Assembly: GCF_036321025.1 (NCBI RefSeq)
Contig: NZ_JAZAPB010000001.1
Span: 868,001-932,000, forward strand
Reading direction: 5' to 3'
Length of the DNA: 64,000 nucleotides
Source of the DNA: Alteraurantiacibacter hainanensis
Lineage (GTDB): Bacteria; Pseudomonadota; Alphaproteobacteria; Sphingomonadales; Sphingomonadaceae
Numbering within the stretch: the first letter of the stretch is position 1; every line of letters starts with the position of its first letter. Below the pieces are notes generated by a model. The model saw nothing but the letters and a program-made list of their open reading frames with translations, did no database searches and was not told where the DNA came from. Below are positions 33,123 to 42,283 of the stretch, piece after piece. The translations under genes and the position numbers were made by a program.

Positions 33123-34372
33123 GCCGCCGGGCCAATCCCTTCAGTCCCGGCACCGTGCTCGCCATGCTGCTGGTTGGCAGCCTCGCCTTCCTGCTGCTGC
33201 TCTATTCGCTGGGCCAGGGCTGGACTGGCGGGGAGAACCGCGACGGTGGCAGCCATGCCGCCTCCAACGGGTTGAACGGCTACTCCGGCCTTGCCGCGCT
33301 GCTGGAAAGCGCAGGCAGCAAGGTCACGCTGACGCGCAGCCAGGCCGAACTGCAGGACTATGGCCTGCAGATCCTCACGCCCCCGCTGTTCAGCGACGTC
33401 GAGGAGATCGACGCCATCATCGAACGGCGCATGAACTATGCCGCAGGGCCAACCGTGCTGATTCTGCCCAAGTGGATGGCCATGCCGGTGCCCGATGGAG
33501 CGGGGATCGAGAGCCCGGACGGCTGGGTGATGCTGCTGGGCGCCGTTTCGCCCGGATGGTTCGGCGATCTGGAGATCACCGACGGCACCAGCCTCGCCGT
33601 CGGCGAGACCGGGGGATGGCAGGGCTTCGGGCTCGAGGGCGACCTTCCGGACGAGAGCCAGGTGCAGGCGCTGGTTGGCGACAGGGCCGGAGTCATGCGA
33701 CCGCTGGTGGTGGACGATGAAGGCGATTTGCTGGCCGCCGAACTGGTGCAGCAAGGCGGCTACGACGATTACGACCCGTGGCCGGTGATCGTCGTGTTCG
33801 AACCGGACCTGCTCAACAACTACGGCATGGCGGACCGCGATAGGGCGCAGGCCGCGATGCGGCTGGTCGAAAGCGCGACCTTGGGCGAAACCATGCCGGT
33901 TCGCTTCGATCTCACGCTGAACGGCCTCGGCGCTGCGGAAAACCTGCTCACGCTCGCCTTCCGCCCGCCCTTCCTCGCCGCCACCCTGTGCATGCTGCTG
34001 GCCGCGCTGGTGATCGGCTGGCGCGCGTTCCGGCGGTTCGGCCCTCCCGTGGCGGAGGCTCCCGCCATGGCGCAGGGCAAGCGCCAGCTTGCCCGCAACG
34101 GCGCGGCCCTGCTGGAGCGCGTGAAGCGCTGGCACCTGCTGACCGGACCCTATGAAGACATGACGGGGCGGCGCCTTGCCAGGGCGCTGGGCCTGCGCGA
34201 CACCGACGGCGAACATCGCGAAGCCGCCATCGACATGGCCCTGCAACGCCGCGGCCACGATGGGCCGACCTTTTCCCGCCTCGCCGCCGATCTGCGCGAG
34301 GCCCATAACCCGAAAGACATCGTTCGCGCGGCACGCGCCCTGCGATCATTCGAAAGGACGCTGACACCATGA
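33119..34372 (+). CDS. DUF4350 domain membrane protein
   Basis: A 417-residue protein with helices at about 14-34 and 286-304 enclosing a periplasmic domain of the DUF4350 type (GLNGYSGLAALLESAG, then VLILPKW). The fold resembles GATase/ThuA-like domains. The cytosolic tail is about 110 residues and basic. It overlaps the DUF4129 and MoxR genes by 4 bases each. Function unknown; the fixed neighbourhood with a MoxR ATPase and a vWA-like DUF58 protein suggests an envelope assembly or chaperone complex. Confidence 0.85.
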   Translation: MSRRANPFSPGTVLAMLLVGSLAFLLLLYSLGQGWTGGENRDGGSHAASNGLNGYSGLAALLESAGSKVTLTRSQAELQDYGLQILTPPLFSDVEEIDAIIERRMNYAAGPTVLILPKWMAMPVPDGAGIESPDGWVMLLGAVSPGWFGDLEITDGTSLAVGETGGWQGFGLEGDLPDESQVQALVGDRAGVMRPLVVDDEGDLLAAELVQQGGYDDYDPWPVIVVFEPDLLNNYGMADRDRAQAAMRLVESATLGETMPVRFDLTLNGLGAAENLLTLAFRPPFLAATLCMLLAALVIGWRAFRRFGPPVAEAPAMAQGKRQLARNGAALLERVKRWHLLTGPYEDMTGRRLARALGLRDTDGEHREAAIDMALQRRGHDGPTFSRLAADLREAHNPKDIVRAARALRSFERTLTP

Positions 34373-35346
34373 GCGAAACGCCCGCCACCATGACGCTGGA
34401 AAAGACCGCCGATCTCGCCCGATCGATCCGGGCCGAGGTCGGCAAGGCGATCGTCGGGATGGACGAAATCGTCGATCACCTGCTGATCGCGCTCGTGGCG
34501 CAGGGGCATGTCCTGCTGGAAGGACCGCCGGGAACCGCCAAGACCTTCCTCGCGCAGTGTTTCGCCCACGCCACGGGAATGGAATTCGGCCGCATCCAGT
34601 TCACGCCCGACCTGCTGCCGGGCGACATCCTCGGATCCAACCTGTTCAACTTCCAGACCAGCCAGTTCACCCTGACGCGCGGCCCCATCTTCCGCGAACT
34701 GCTGCTGGCCGACGAGATCAACCGTACTCCGCCCAAGACGCAGGCTGCACTGCTGGAGGCGATGCAGGAACGCCGCGTGACGCTGGACGGCGAGACGCAC
34801 TCGCTGAGCGAGAGCTTCATGGTGGTGGCGACGCAAAACCCCATCGAGAACCAGGGCGTCTATCCCCTGCCCGAGGCGCAGCTCGATCGCTTCGCCTTCA
34901 AGCTGCTGGTGCCCTATCCCAGCATCGAGGAAGAAAAGCAGATCGTGCACCGTTTCGGCGAACGGGGCGGTCCGCAGGGGCCGCTCGACTTCGACATCGC
35001 GCAGGTTGCCAATGCCGGGTCCATTTCGGCAGCGCAGGCAGCAGTGAAGCAGGTCACGCTATCGGACGAGGTGATCGGCTATACCGTCTCGCTGGTGCGC
35101 GCGACGCGCGACAATCCCGATATCGCCAGCGGGGCCTCTCCGCGCGCCGCCGTGCTGCTGGCCAACGCCGCGCGCGCCCGCGCCGCGCTGGAGGGCCGAG
35201 CCTATGTCGTGCCCGACGACGTGAAGGCGCTCGCCATCGCCTGCCTGCGCCATCGCCTGCTCCTTTCCCCCGCTGCCGAGATCGAAGGCAAGCAGGTGGA
35301 AGACCTCGTGGCGGGCCTTGTCGAGCAGACGGAGGCGCCGCGGTAA
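34369..35346 (+). CDS. MoxR family AAA+ ATPase
   Basis: A 325-residue ATPase. Walker A GPPGTAKT at 52-59, Walker B LLADEINR near 112-119, sensor 1 ATQNPIE near 155, and the lid domain in the last 100 residues. MoxR proteins act as chaperone-like partners for vWA-containing proteins, and a DUF58 vWA protein follows 8 bases downstream. Client unknown. Confidence 0.93.
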   Translation: MSETPATMTLEKTADLARSIRAEVGKAIVGMDEIVDHLLIALVAQGHVLLEGPPGTAKTFLAQCFAHATGMEFGRIQFTPDLLPGDILGSNLFNFQTSQFTLTRGPIFRELLLADEINRTPPKTQAALLEAMQERRVTLDGETHSLSESFMVVATQNPIENQGVYPLPEAQLDRFAFKLLVPYPSIEEEKQIVHRFGERGGPQGPLDFDIAQVANAGSISAAQAAVKQVTLSDEVIGYTVSLVRATRDNPDIASGASPRAAVLLANAARARAALEGRAYVVPDDVKALAIACLRHRLLLSPAAEIEGKQVEDLVAGLVEQTEAPR

Positions 35347-35354
35347 GGCAGATC

Positions 35355-36716
35355 GTGAAAGCCCTGCGCGCCTTTCTTGCCCGGCTTCCCGCCGTGCCCA
35401 TCGTGCCCACGCCGCGCACGCTGGTGCTGCTGGCGCTGCTGGTGCCCGTGGCCGTGGTTATCGCGGCCACGGCACCGGGCGCATGGATCGTCGCGCCTGC
35501 CGCCGCCCTCGCCCTGTTGATGGTTGCCATCATCGACGGCTGGCTGGCGGGCAGGCTGGTGTCCTTCGCGTGCCACGTTCCCGCCGATGCCGAGGTGGGG
35601 CAGGATACGGTGTTGCGGGTGGAGGCGGAAATCGAGCGCGACGGCGATGCCGCGCTGCCCGAGGCCGCGATCGGTTTCGAGCCCCGGCTGGGCAAGGACG
35701 GCAATACCGAGTTCGCGCTTCGGCCAACGGGCGATCCGGGCAAGTTTGCGGGCGAAGGCAGGATCATGCCGGTGAGGCGCGGCACGGGCAGTCTGCATGA
35801 CCTGTGGCTTCGCTGGCCCGGCCCCCTTGGCCTGGCGGTCAGGCAGACGCGCGAAACGCTCGACGACCGCATCCGCGTCTGGCCGGATCTTTCCCCGGTC
35901 CGATCCCCCGTCCTGCACAGCTTCCTGCGCGACAGCCAGTTCGGCCTCGTCGCCCGCCGCGTCCGGGGCGAAGGCACCCAGTTCGAGGCGCTTTCGGAAT
36001 ACGAACCCGGCATGGATCGCCGCCGCATCGACTGGAAGGCCAGCGCGCGGCACACCTCGCTCTACGCGCGCGAGAACGAGGCGGAGCGCGACAACCAGAT
36101 CGTCTTCGCCTTCGACTGCGGCCAGTCGATGTGCGAGCCGGTGGACGGCCTGCCGCGCATCGACCGCGCCGTTTCCGCCGCGCTGATGGCCGCCTACGTG
36201 GCGCTGAAAGGCGGTGACAAGGTAAGCCTGTTCGGATTTGCCGACCATCCGCAGCTGATGACACCGTTCGTCACCGACACCCGCGCCTTTCACCGCCTGC
36301 AAAGCGCCGCGGCGGAGCTCGACTACACCGCGCGCGAGCCGAATTTCACCCTGGCGCTGGCGACCCTGACTGCGCGCCTCAAACGGCGCTCGCTGATCGT
36401 CCTCTTCTCAGATTTCGCGGACCCCACCTCGGCGCAACTGATGGTCGAAAGCGTCGAGAGGCTGGTGCGCCATCACCTGGTGATCTTCGTGACGATGGTC
36501 GATACCGAGCTCGAGGAGCTTTCCGCTACCGAGCCCGAGACAATCGGCGATATTGCCGTGGCCGTCGGGGCGGATGCCCTTGCCCTTCAGCGCCGCCTGG
36601 TCCTCCAGCGCCTTCGCCGGCTGGGCGTCAACGTGATCGAGGCCCGTCACGAGGATATCGGTTATCGCCTGATCGACCTCTACCTCGAAACCAAGCGGGC
36701 GGAGGCGATCGGCTGA
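35355..36716 (+). CDS. DUF58 domain (vWA-like) membrane protein
   Basis: A 453-residue protein starting at GTG with TAAGG as ribosome site. Two helices at about 20-60 are followed by a beta-rich region, the DUF58 signature YEPGMDRRRIDWKASAR near 215-231, and a vWA-like domain beginning FDCGQSMCEP near 254. The MIDAS DxSxS is altered to DCGQS, losing the first Ser. Partner of MoxR in the same operon. Probable role: membrane-associated metal-ion-dependent adhesion/assembly platform. Confidence 0.88.
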   Translation: MKALRAFLARLPAVPIVPTPRTLVLLALLVPVAVVIAATAPGAWIVAPAAALALLMVAIIDGWLAGRLVSFACHVPADAEVGQDTVLRVEAEIERDGDAALPEAAIGFEPRLGKDGNTEFALRPTGDPGKFAGEGRIMPVRRGTGSLHDLWLRWPGPLGLAVRQTRETLDDRIRVWPDLSPVRSPVLHSFLRDSQFGLVARRVRGEGTQFEALSEYEPGMDRRRIDWKASARHTSLYARENEAERDNQIVFAFDCGQSMCEPVDGLPRIDRAVSAALMAAYVALKGGDKVSLFGFADHPQLMTPFVTDTRAFHRLQSAAAELDYTAREPNFTLALATLTARLKRRSLIVLFSDFADPTSAQLMVESVERLVRHHLVIFVTMVDTELEELSATEPETIGDIAVAVGADALALQRRLVLQRLRRLGVNVIEARHEDIGYRLIDLYLETKRAEAIG

Positions 36717-37768
36717 TGGTCCTCCCCTTCTTCAACCGCTCCAACGAGATAACGCCGCCGGCCGATATCGAGGCCGCATCGCTGCGATCCGACCGCTTCC
36801 GGCTGGAGCGCGAGGTGGACTGGCAGCGGCTTGAGGCGATCGTCGTCGCACTGGAGAAGAACAGTCCTCGCCGGATCAGCGACGAGGACCTGCTTGAACT
36901 CCCCGTGCTCTACCGAAAGACGGCATCCAGCCTGGCCGTCGCGCGCGAGACGTCGCTGGATGCTGCGACGCTGGACTACCTGGAGTCGCTCGTCCGCCGT
37001 GCCTGGTTCCAGGTCTACGGACCGCGCATCGGCCTGTTCGGCTGGCTGCGCCGGTTCCTCGGCGGAGGCTGGAGCGCTGCGGTGCGCGCGATCTGGCTGG
37101 ACATCTGCATCGCGCTGGCAGTCATGGTCGCGGGCACGATCGTCGGCTGGCTGCTCGTCGAGCAGGACGACCGGTGGTATTACGCGCTCGTGCCCGGAGC
37201 TATGGCCGGGGGCCGCGCGCCGGGAGCCGATCCCGCGCTCCTGCGCGAAAGCCTGGGCACAGCGCAGAACGCCGACGGACTCGGCGTCTTCGCCGCCTAC
37301 CTGTTCTCCAACAACACCGGAGTCTGCATCCTCGCCTTCGCACTGGGATTTGCCTTCGGCGTGCCCACCCTGCTGCTGCTGGTCTACAACCTCTCGCTGC
37401 TGGGGGCGATGTACTGGGTATTCGCAGAGGCCGGACTGGGCCTCGATTTCGCCGCCTGGATCAGCGTGCACGGCACCACCGAACTCGGTGCCATCCTGCT
37501 GTCGGGCGCGGCAGGCCTGCATGTCGGGCGCACCATGGTCTTTCCCGGAGACCGGTCGATCCTGGCAGCCATGCAGGGCGCCGGCGTGCGTGCGGCCCAG
37601 GTGATGGCTGGCAGCACGATCATGCTGATCGTGGCCGGACTGCTGGAAGGCTACGTCCGCCAGCTCGTTGGCGACACGCCATCGCGGCTGGGCATCGGTC
37701 TTTGTATGCTGGCGCTGTGGATCATCTACTTTACGATGATGCCCGCCCCGCAGGAGCGCGAGACGTGA
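36716..37768 (+). CDS. SpoIIM family (stage II sporulation protein M-like) membrane protein
   Basis: A 350-residue protein with a cytosolic helical N-terminal third and about five to six transmembrane helices. The SpoIIM-superfamily region includes LFSNNTGVCILAFALG and VHGTTELGAILLSGAAG. The organism is not a spore former; the family occurs widely and its non-sporulation function is unknown. Coupled to DUF58 (TGATG) and to the RDD gene (GTGA). Confidence 0.87.
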   Translation: MVLPFFNRSNEITPPADIEAASLRSDRFRLEREVDWQRLEAIVVALEKNSPRRISDEDLLELPVLYRKTASSLAVARETSLDAATLDYLESLVRRAWFQVYGPRIGLFGWLRRFLGGGWSAAVRAIWLDICIALAVMVAGTIVGWLLVEQDDRWYYALVPGAMAGGRAPGADPALLRESLGTAQNADGLGVFAAYLFSNNTGVCILAFALGFAFGVPTLLLLVYNLSLLGAMYWVFAEAGLGLDFAAWISVHGTTELGAILLSGAAGLHVGRTMVFPGDRSILAAMQGAGVRAAQVMAGSTIMLIVAGLLEGYVRQLVGDTPSRLGIGLCMLALWIIYFTMMPAPQERET

Positions 37769-38658
37769 GTGCCGTAAGCCCCCGTCAGATCCTGCAGGCG
37801 GACCAGGCCAAGCGCGCGCGCACCCTGGTGACGCCCGAAGGGCTGGCCCTGCCGCTGACGGTAGGCAGCCGCGGCGGACGGGCGGGTGCCCTCCTCCTCG
37901 ACCTCGTCATCCTTTTCACGGGCACGATCGCCGTACTGCTGTTCTTCTCGGCAATCGGCCTCGGGCTCTACGATATCGGGCTCAGCAGCGAGACCAACCC
38001 GCTGATGCAGATGCTGATGATCGTCATCACCATGCTGCTGTTCCTGATGCGCTACGGCTATTTCCTGTGGTTCGAACTCGGCCCGCGGGGGGCGACGCCG
38101 GGCAAGCGGATCGTCGGATTGCGGGTTGCCGCCCGCAATGGAGGGCGACTGGCGGCCGAGATGGTGATTGCCCGCAACCTGATGCGGGACGTGGAGGTGT
38201 TCGTGCCCGCCTTCTTCGTGCTGGGAGGGGGACAGAACGCCGGGATCAGCGGCCTCGCCGCATTCATCTGGCTGGCCATCTTCGTGCTCTTCCCGCTGTT
38301 CAATCGCGATGCCCTGCGCGCCGGCGACATCGTGGCGGGCACCTGGGTCGTGGAAGCGAAACAGGCGCGGCTGAAGGAGGCGATGTCGCTCGCTCCCGAC
38401 CGGCGCAACGACTACCAGTTCGGAGAGGCCGAGCTTTCCGTCTACGGAGAGCACGAGCTGCAGGTGCTGGAAAACGTGCTGCGGCAGGATCGGCCCGAAT
38501 CCCTGCGCGAGGTGGCGGAGGCGATTACGGGCAAGATCGGCTGGGAACTTGGCCGGGGAGACGAGCGCGAATTCCTCGAAGCGTTCTACGCCGCGCTGCG
38601 CGGTCACCTGGAAAGCAACATGCGCTTCGGCAAGCGCAAGCGGGACAAGTACTCGTGA
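37765..38658 (+). CDS. RDD family membrane protein
   Basis: A 297-residue protein starting GTG. The RDD domain spans about residues 25-200, with GSRGGRAGALLLDL in place of the R-D pair, three main helices, and a GATPGKRIVGLRV motif. The C-terminal 90 residues are soluble and charged (AELSVYGEHELQVLENVLR), an extension not found in minimal RDD proteins. Last membrane component of the MoxR locus. Function unknown. Confidence 0.85.
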   Translation: MSAVSPRQILQADQAKRARTLVTPEGLALPLTVGSRGGRAGALLLDLVILFTGTIAVLLFFSAIGLGLYDIGLSSETNPLMQMLMIVITMLLFLMRYGYFLWFELGPRGATPGKRIVGLRVAARNGGRLAAEMVIARNLMRDVEVFVPAFFVLGGGQNAGISGLAAFIWLAIFVLFPLFNRDALRAGDIVAGTWVVEAKQARLKEAMSLAPDRRNDYQFGEAELSVYGEHELQVLENVLRQDRPESLREVAEAITGKIGWELGRGDEREFLEAFYAALRGHLESNMRFGKRKRDKYS

Positions 38659-39185
38659 TCCTGCTGCGCGATGCCGTGCCCGAGGATGCCGAAAGCCTTG
38701 CTCGCCTCGGCCGCGACAGCTTCTGCCATGCGTTCGAGCACCTCTATCGCCCGCAGGACCTGCAGCCGTTCCTGGAGGAGGTCTATTCGGTAGAGGCCGT
38801 GGCGCGGGAAATTGCCGATCCCGGCATCCGCCACCAGCTGACGCAGGATGCGCCGGGCGCCGGGCCGAGCGCCTTCATCAAGGTGAAGTACGAAAGCCCT
38901 TACGCGGAGCATTCCAGCGCGAAAAATCCGCTTTGCCTCGGCCAGCTCTACACCGACCCCGCACGGACTGGAGAGGGACTGGGCGCGGCGCTGATGGACT
39001 GGTGCCTCGATCTGGCGAAGCAGCGCGGGTGCGACGCCGTGCAGCTGTCCGTCTACAGCGACAATCACGGCGCGCAGCGATTCTACCAGCGATACGGCTT
39101 TGGGAAGATCGCCGATATCGGCTTCTGGGTGGGAGAGCAGCGCGACCATGAATTCCTGTACGAATTGCGTCTTCAGGGCACCTAA
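38655..39185 (+). CDS. GNAT family N-acetyltransferase
   Basis: A 176-residue acetyltransferase of the RimI/YhbS kind, starting at GTG overlapping the RDD stop. Motif A is LYTDPARTGEGLGAALMDW near 97-115, motif B is RFYQRYGFGKI near 140. Coupled translation places it in the MoxR locus, perhaps by chance of packing. Substrate unknown. Confidence 0.88.
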   Translation: MILLRDAVPEDAESLARLGRDSFCHAFEHLYRPQDLQPFLEEVYSVEAVAREIADPGIRHQLTQDAPGAGPSAFIKVKYESPYAEHSSAKNPLCLGQLYTDPARTGEGLGAALMDWCLDLAKQRGCDAVQLSVYSDNHGAQRFYQRYGFGKIADIGFWVGEQRDHEFLYELRLQGT

Positions 39186-39202
39186 AAAGGCATTGGGTTA
39201 AG

Positions 39203-39219
39203 AGGCCCTTAGGGCTTTT
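39203..39219 (+). terminator. Short hairpin with T run after the MoxR locus
   Basis: AGGCCC-TTA-GGGCTT followed by TT, a stem of up to six pairs with one G-T. It lies 18 bases after the last stop of the operon and before the EAL gene. The stem is short, so this is tentative. Confidence 0.35.
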
Positions 39220-39237
39220 CGTCCATGCCTCGCGGAG

Positions 39238-40491
39238 ATGGGAAACCTTGCACTCCAACTGCCCGATTTCGACGACACTCCGGCAGGTCCGCTTGCCGAC
39301 GAACTGGTCAGCGATCCCGGCATCGACCGCATCCTTGAGACCGTGCGCGGGCACCTCGGGCTCGAGATCGCCTTCGTCTCGCGCTACGTCGAGGGCGAGC
39401 AGAGGGAACTGACGCATGTCAGCTCCGACCTCGACCTGCCGATGGGCGTGGGTTTCCGCGAGGACCGGGCCGACAGTTACTGCTGGCATATCCTGCATGG
39501 CCGCCTGCCCGAACTGATCCAGGATCCCTCCGACCATCCCCTGACGAAGACGCTCGGGATCACCGACTTCCTGCCCGTGGGATGCCACGTGAACACGCCC
39601 CTGAGGCTGGCGGACGGCACGGTCTGGGGCAGTTTCTGCGCCCTCGGCCGCGAACCGCGTCGTGACATGAACCCGCGCGACCTCGAGATCCTGAAAAGCT
39701 TCGCCGGGCTCGTCGGCGAACGTATCGAGACGGCGCTGCAGGAAGACGTACTGCTGCGCCAGGCCCGCCAGCGGGTGGAGGCCATGCTGGACGGCCATGC
39801 CATCACCATGTTCCAGCAACCGATTCACGAGCTGTCGAGCGGCCGCCCGGTCGGCGTGGAATGCCTCGCGCGTTTCCCCGATCTCAACAAGCGCGGCCCC
39901 GAAGCCTGGTTCGAGGATGCGGAGAGAGCGGGCCTGGGCAACGACCTGGAGATGACGGCCGTGCGCTGTGCCCTGGAGACCGTGGACCAGGTGCCCGACG
40001 GCATCTACGCCGCCATCAATGCCTCGCCCGCGACGATCCTGTCGGGCCGCCTGCGCGAGACGTTGCGGGAGGCGGGGGCCCGCAACCTGGTGATCGAGAT
40101 CACCGAGCACCAGGAGGTCGAGGATTTCGACGCACTGGGGCGCGAGATTTCGGCGCTGAAGGAGTTCGCGAAGATCGCGATAGACGATGTGGGGACAGGT
40201 TATGCCGGCCTGCGCCACCTGATCGAGCTTCAGCCCGACATCCTGAAGATGGACATGGTGCTGACCCGCAACATCAACGACGATCCCGCCCGCCGCGCAA
40301 TCTGCGCCGCCATGGTGCAATTCGCCCGGGATATCGGCGCGAAACTTGTCGCCGAAGGGATCGAGACCGAGGACGAGAAATCCGCCATGACGGACCTTGG
40401 CGTCGACTACGGCCAGGGTTTCCTGTTCGCGCGCCCGTTGCCGGTGGTGGCGGCGCAGCAGCATCTGCTGGGGGTCACGATGGAAGAGTAA
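39238..40491 (+). CDS. GAF-EAL cyclic-di-GMP phosphodiesterase
   Basis: A 417-residue soluble protein with an N-terminal GAF domain (about 22-165) and an EAL domain (about 185-410). The EAL signature reads ECLAR, and the metal and catalytic residues look intact: N in NASPATI, E in EITEHQ, DD in IDDVGTGYAGL, K in DILKMD and E in AEGIETEDE. It should therefore hydrolyse c-di-GMP. No GGDEF domain is present. The GAF ligand is unknown. A single gene. Confidence 0.92.
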   Translation: MGNLALQLPDFDDTPAGPLADELVSDPGIDRILETVRGHLGLEIAFVSRYVEGEQRELTHVSSDLDLPMGVGFREDRADSYCWHILHGRLPELIQDPSDHPLTKTLGITDFLPVGCHVNTPLRLADGTVWGSFCALGREPRRDMNPRDLEILKSFAGLVGERIETALQEDVLLRQARQRVEAMLDGHAITMFQQPIHELSSGRPVGVECLARFPDLNKRGPEAWFEDAERAGLGNDLEMTAVRCALETVDQVPDGIYAAINASPATILSGRLRETLREAGARNLVIEITEHQEVEDFDALGREISALKEFAKIAIDDVGTGYAGLRHLIELQPDILKMDMVLTRNINDDPARRAICAAMVQFARDIGAKLVAEGIETEDEKSAMTDLGVDYGQGFLFARPLPVVAAQQHLLGVTMEE

Positions 40492-40500
40492 GCCCCGGCA

Positions 40501-42255
40501 TCACTTTTCGCGGCGCAGTTCGCGCTGCTGCTCGCGCGTCATTTCCTTGGCCGCGTAGATATCGCCACCCTCGATCTGCACGTTCATCCGCTTGCGATCG
40601 TTTTCGCGATATGTCGTTTCGGCCTGATCGATCTCGCGCTCGTTCAGGCCGACGTCCTCCAGCGCCATCCGCGCCAGCGTGATGGCGCTTTCGTACACCT
40701 CGCGCATCACGTAGGCCGCCTTGCTGTTGGCCAGATTGATCACGCTCGTCCGGTCGAAACCGCGGACATAGATCGTCGCCTTGGGAAAGGCGTCGGCCAC
40801 CGAATTGATGAATTCGGCATCGGGCACCTCGTCGATGCAGAACATGATCAGTTCGGCATCCTGCGCCCCGGCCTGGCGAAGCATGTCGAGCCGCGTGCCG
40901 TCGCCGTAATAGACCTTGCTGCCGAACTCTTCGGCGATGTCGATCTGCGAAGTCTTCTTGTCGATCAGCGTAACCGTCAGGCCCCCGGCAAGCAGCGTTT
41001 GCGCAACGGTCTGCCCAAAGCGGCCGAACCCTACCACCAGCGCCCCCGCGCTCTCGTCGTGCGGCTCCTCGCGCCCGCCATCATCGGACTTGGGTTCCTG
41101 CCGGATCCTGCGGGTGGCGATCATCAGGAACGGCGTCGTCGCCATCGACAGCGTCACGATCGCGCCGAACAGGCTCGACTGTTCGAGCGAGATCAGCTGC
41201 CCCTGAACGGCCTGGGTATAGAGCACGAAGGCGAACTCGCCGCCCTGGCTGAGCAGCAGGCCAAGCGCCAGTGCGGCGCGCCAGGTCATCTTCAGGGCGA
41301 GGCCCAGAGCCATGATGATCGCCGTCTTCACGACGATGAGAAGCGCGGCGAACCCGATCACGAACAGCGGGTTCTCGGCGATCACGCCAAGGTCCAGCAT
41401 CATGCCTACGGCGACAAAGAAAAGCCCCAGCAGGATGGCGCGGAACGGCTCGATATCGGCCTCCAGCTCGTGCCGGTACGGCGTATCGGCCAGCATTACG
41501 CCGGCGATGAAGGCCCCCAGCGCCGCCGACAGGCCCAGGAACTCCATCGTCACCGCGCTCGCCAGCACGGTGAACAGCGCCGCGACGATGAACAGCTCGC
41601 GCTCGCCAAGGCCGCCGATCAGGCTGAACAGCGGCCTGATGAGAAGGCGTCCCGCCGCGATGAGGCCCACGACGGCCACCACCGTGAGCAGACCCAGCAT
41701 CCATCCCGAAGGCCCTTCCTCCGCGCCTGCGCCCAGCGCGGCGACGATGGTGATGAGCGGGATGATCGACAGGTCCTGGAACAGCAGGATGGCAAAGGCG
41801 CGCTCCCCGAAGGGTGTGCGCAGGCGGCCGCCGGCCTGCAGCATGGGCAGCACCTGCGCGGTGGAGGACAGGCCTAGCGGCAGGCCGATGGCCAGCGCCG
41901 CCGCCAGCGGATAGCCCGCCAGCGCCAGTACCGTCGCGCTTATCGCCAGCCCGCAGGCCGTCACCTGCGCCAGGCCGAGGCCGAAGATCGCGCCTTTCAG
42001 TCGCCATAGCCGGGCGGGGCTGAGCTCGAGGCCGACGACGAAGAGCAGCATGACGATGCCCAGTTCGGCGACCTCGGCCATCTCCTCTGCCCCGTCGACG
42101 AGGCCAAGTACTGACGGCCCCAGCAGCGCGCCGGCGACGAGGTAGCCAAGCGTGGCGCCCAGCCCCGCGCGGCGGAAGGCCAGGACAGCCACCAGGGCGA
42201 AGCCCAGCATCAGCAGCGCATCGCGCAGCAGCAGGCCGGTTGCATGTTCTTCCAT
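40501..42255 (-). CDS. CPA2 family cation:proton antiporter with TrkA-N domain
   Basis: A 584-residue KefB/KefC-like protein. About 12 helices (GYLVAGALLGPSVLGLV, then LFVVGLEL) form the Na+/H+ exchanger domain to residue 390. The cytosolic RCK/TrkA-N domain starts with VVGFGRFGQTVAQ near 412. The glutathione-gating features of E. coli KefC are not evident. Start at 42255 avoids a Cys/Ser-rich upstream extension that overlaps the ZntB gene. Probable K+ or Na+ efflux coupled to protons. Confidence 0.92.
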   Translation of the reverse strand: MEEHATGLLLRDALLMLGFALVAVLAFRRAGLGATLGYLVAGALLGPSVLGLVDGAEEMAEVAELGIVMLLFVVGLELSPARLWRLKGAIFGLGLAQVTACGLAISATVLALAGYPLAAALAIGLPLGLSSTAQVLPMLQAGGRLRTPFGERAFAILLFQDLSIIPLITIVAALGAGAEEGPSGWMLGLLTVVAVVGLIAAGRLLIRPLFSLIGGLGERELFIVAALFTVLASAVTMEFLGLSAALGAFIAGVMLADTPYRHELEADIEPFRAILLGLFFVAVGMMLDLGVIAENPLFVIGFAALLIVVKTAIIMALGLALKMTWRAALALGLLLSQGGEFAFVLYTQAVQGQLISLEQSSLFGAIVTLSMATTPFLMIATRRIRQEPKSDDGGREEPHDESAGALVVGFGRFGQTVAQTLLAGGLTVTLIDKKTSQIDIAEEFGSKVYYGDGTRLDMLRQAGAQDAELIMFCIDEVPDAEFINSVADAFPKATIYVRGFDRTSVINLANSKAAYVMREVYESAITLARMALEDVGLNEREIDQAETTYRENDRKRMNVQIEGGDIYAAKEMTREQQRELRREK

Positions 42256-42283
42256 CAGGCGCGCCCCCCAGACCCAGCCGGAA

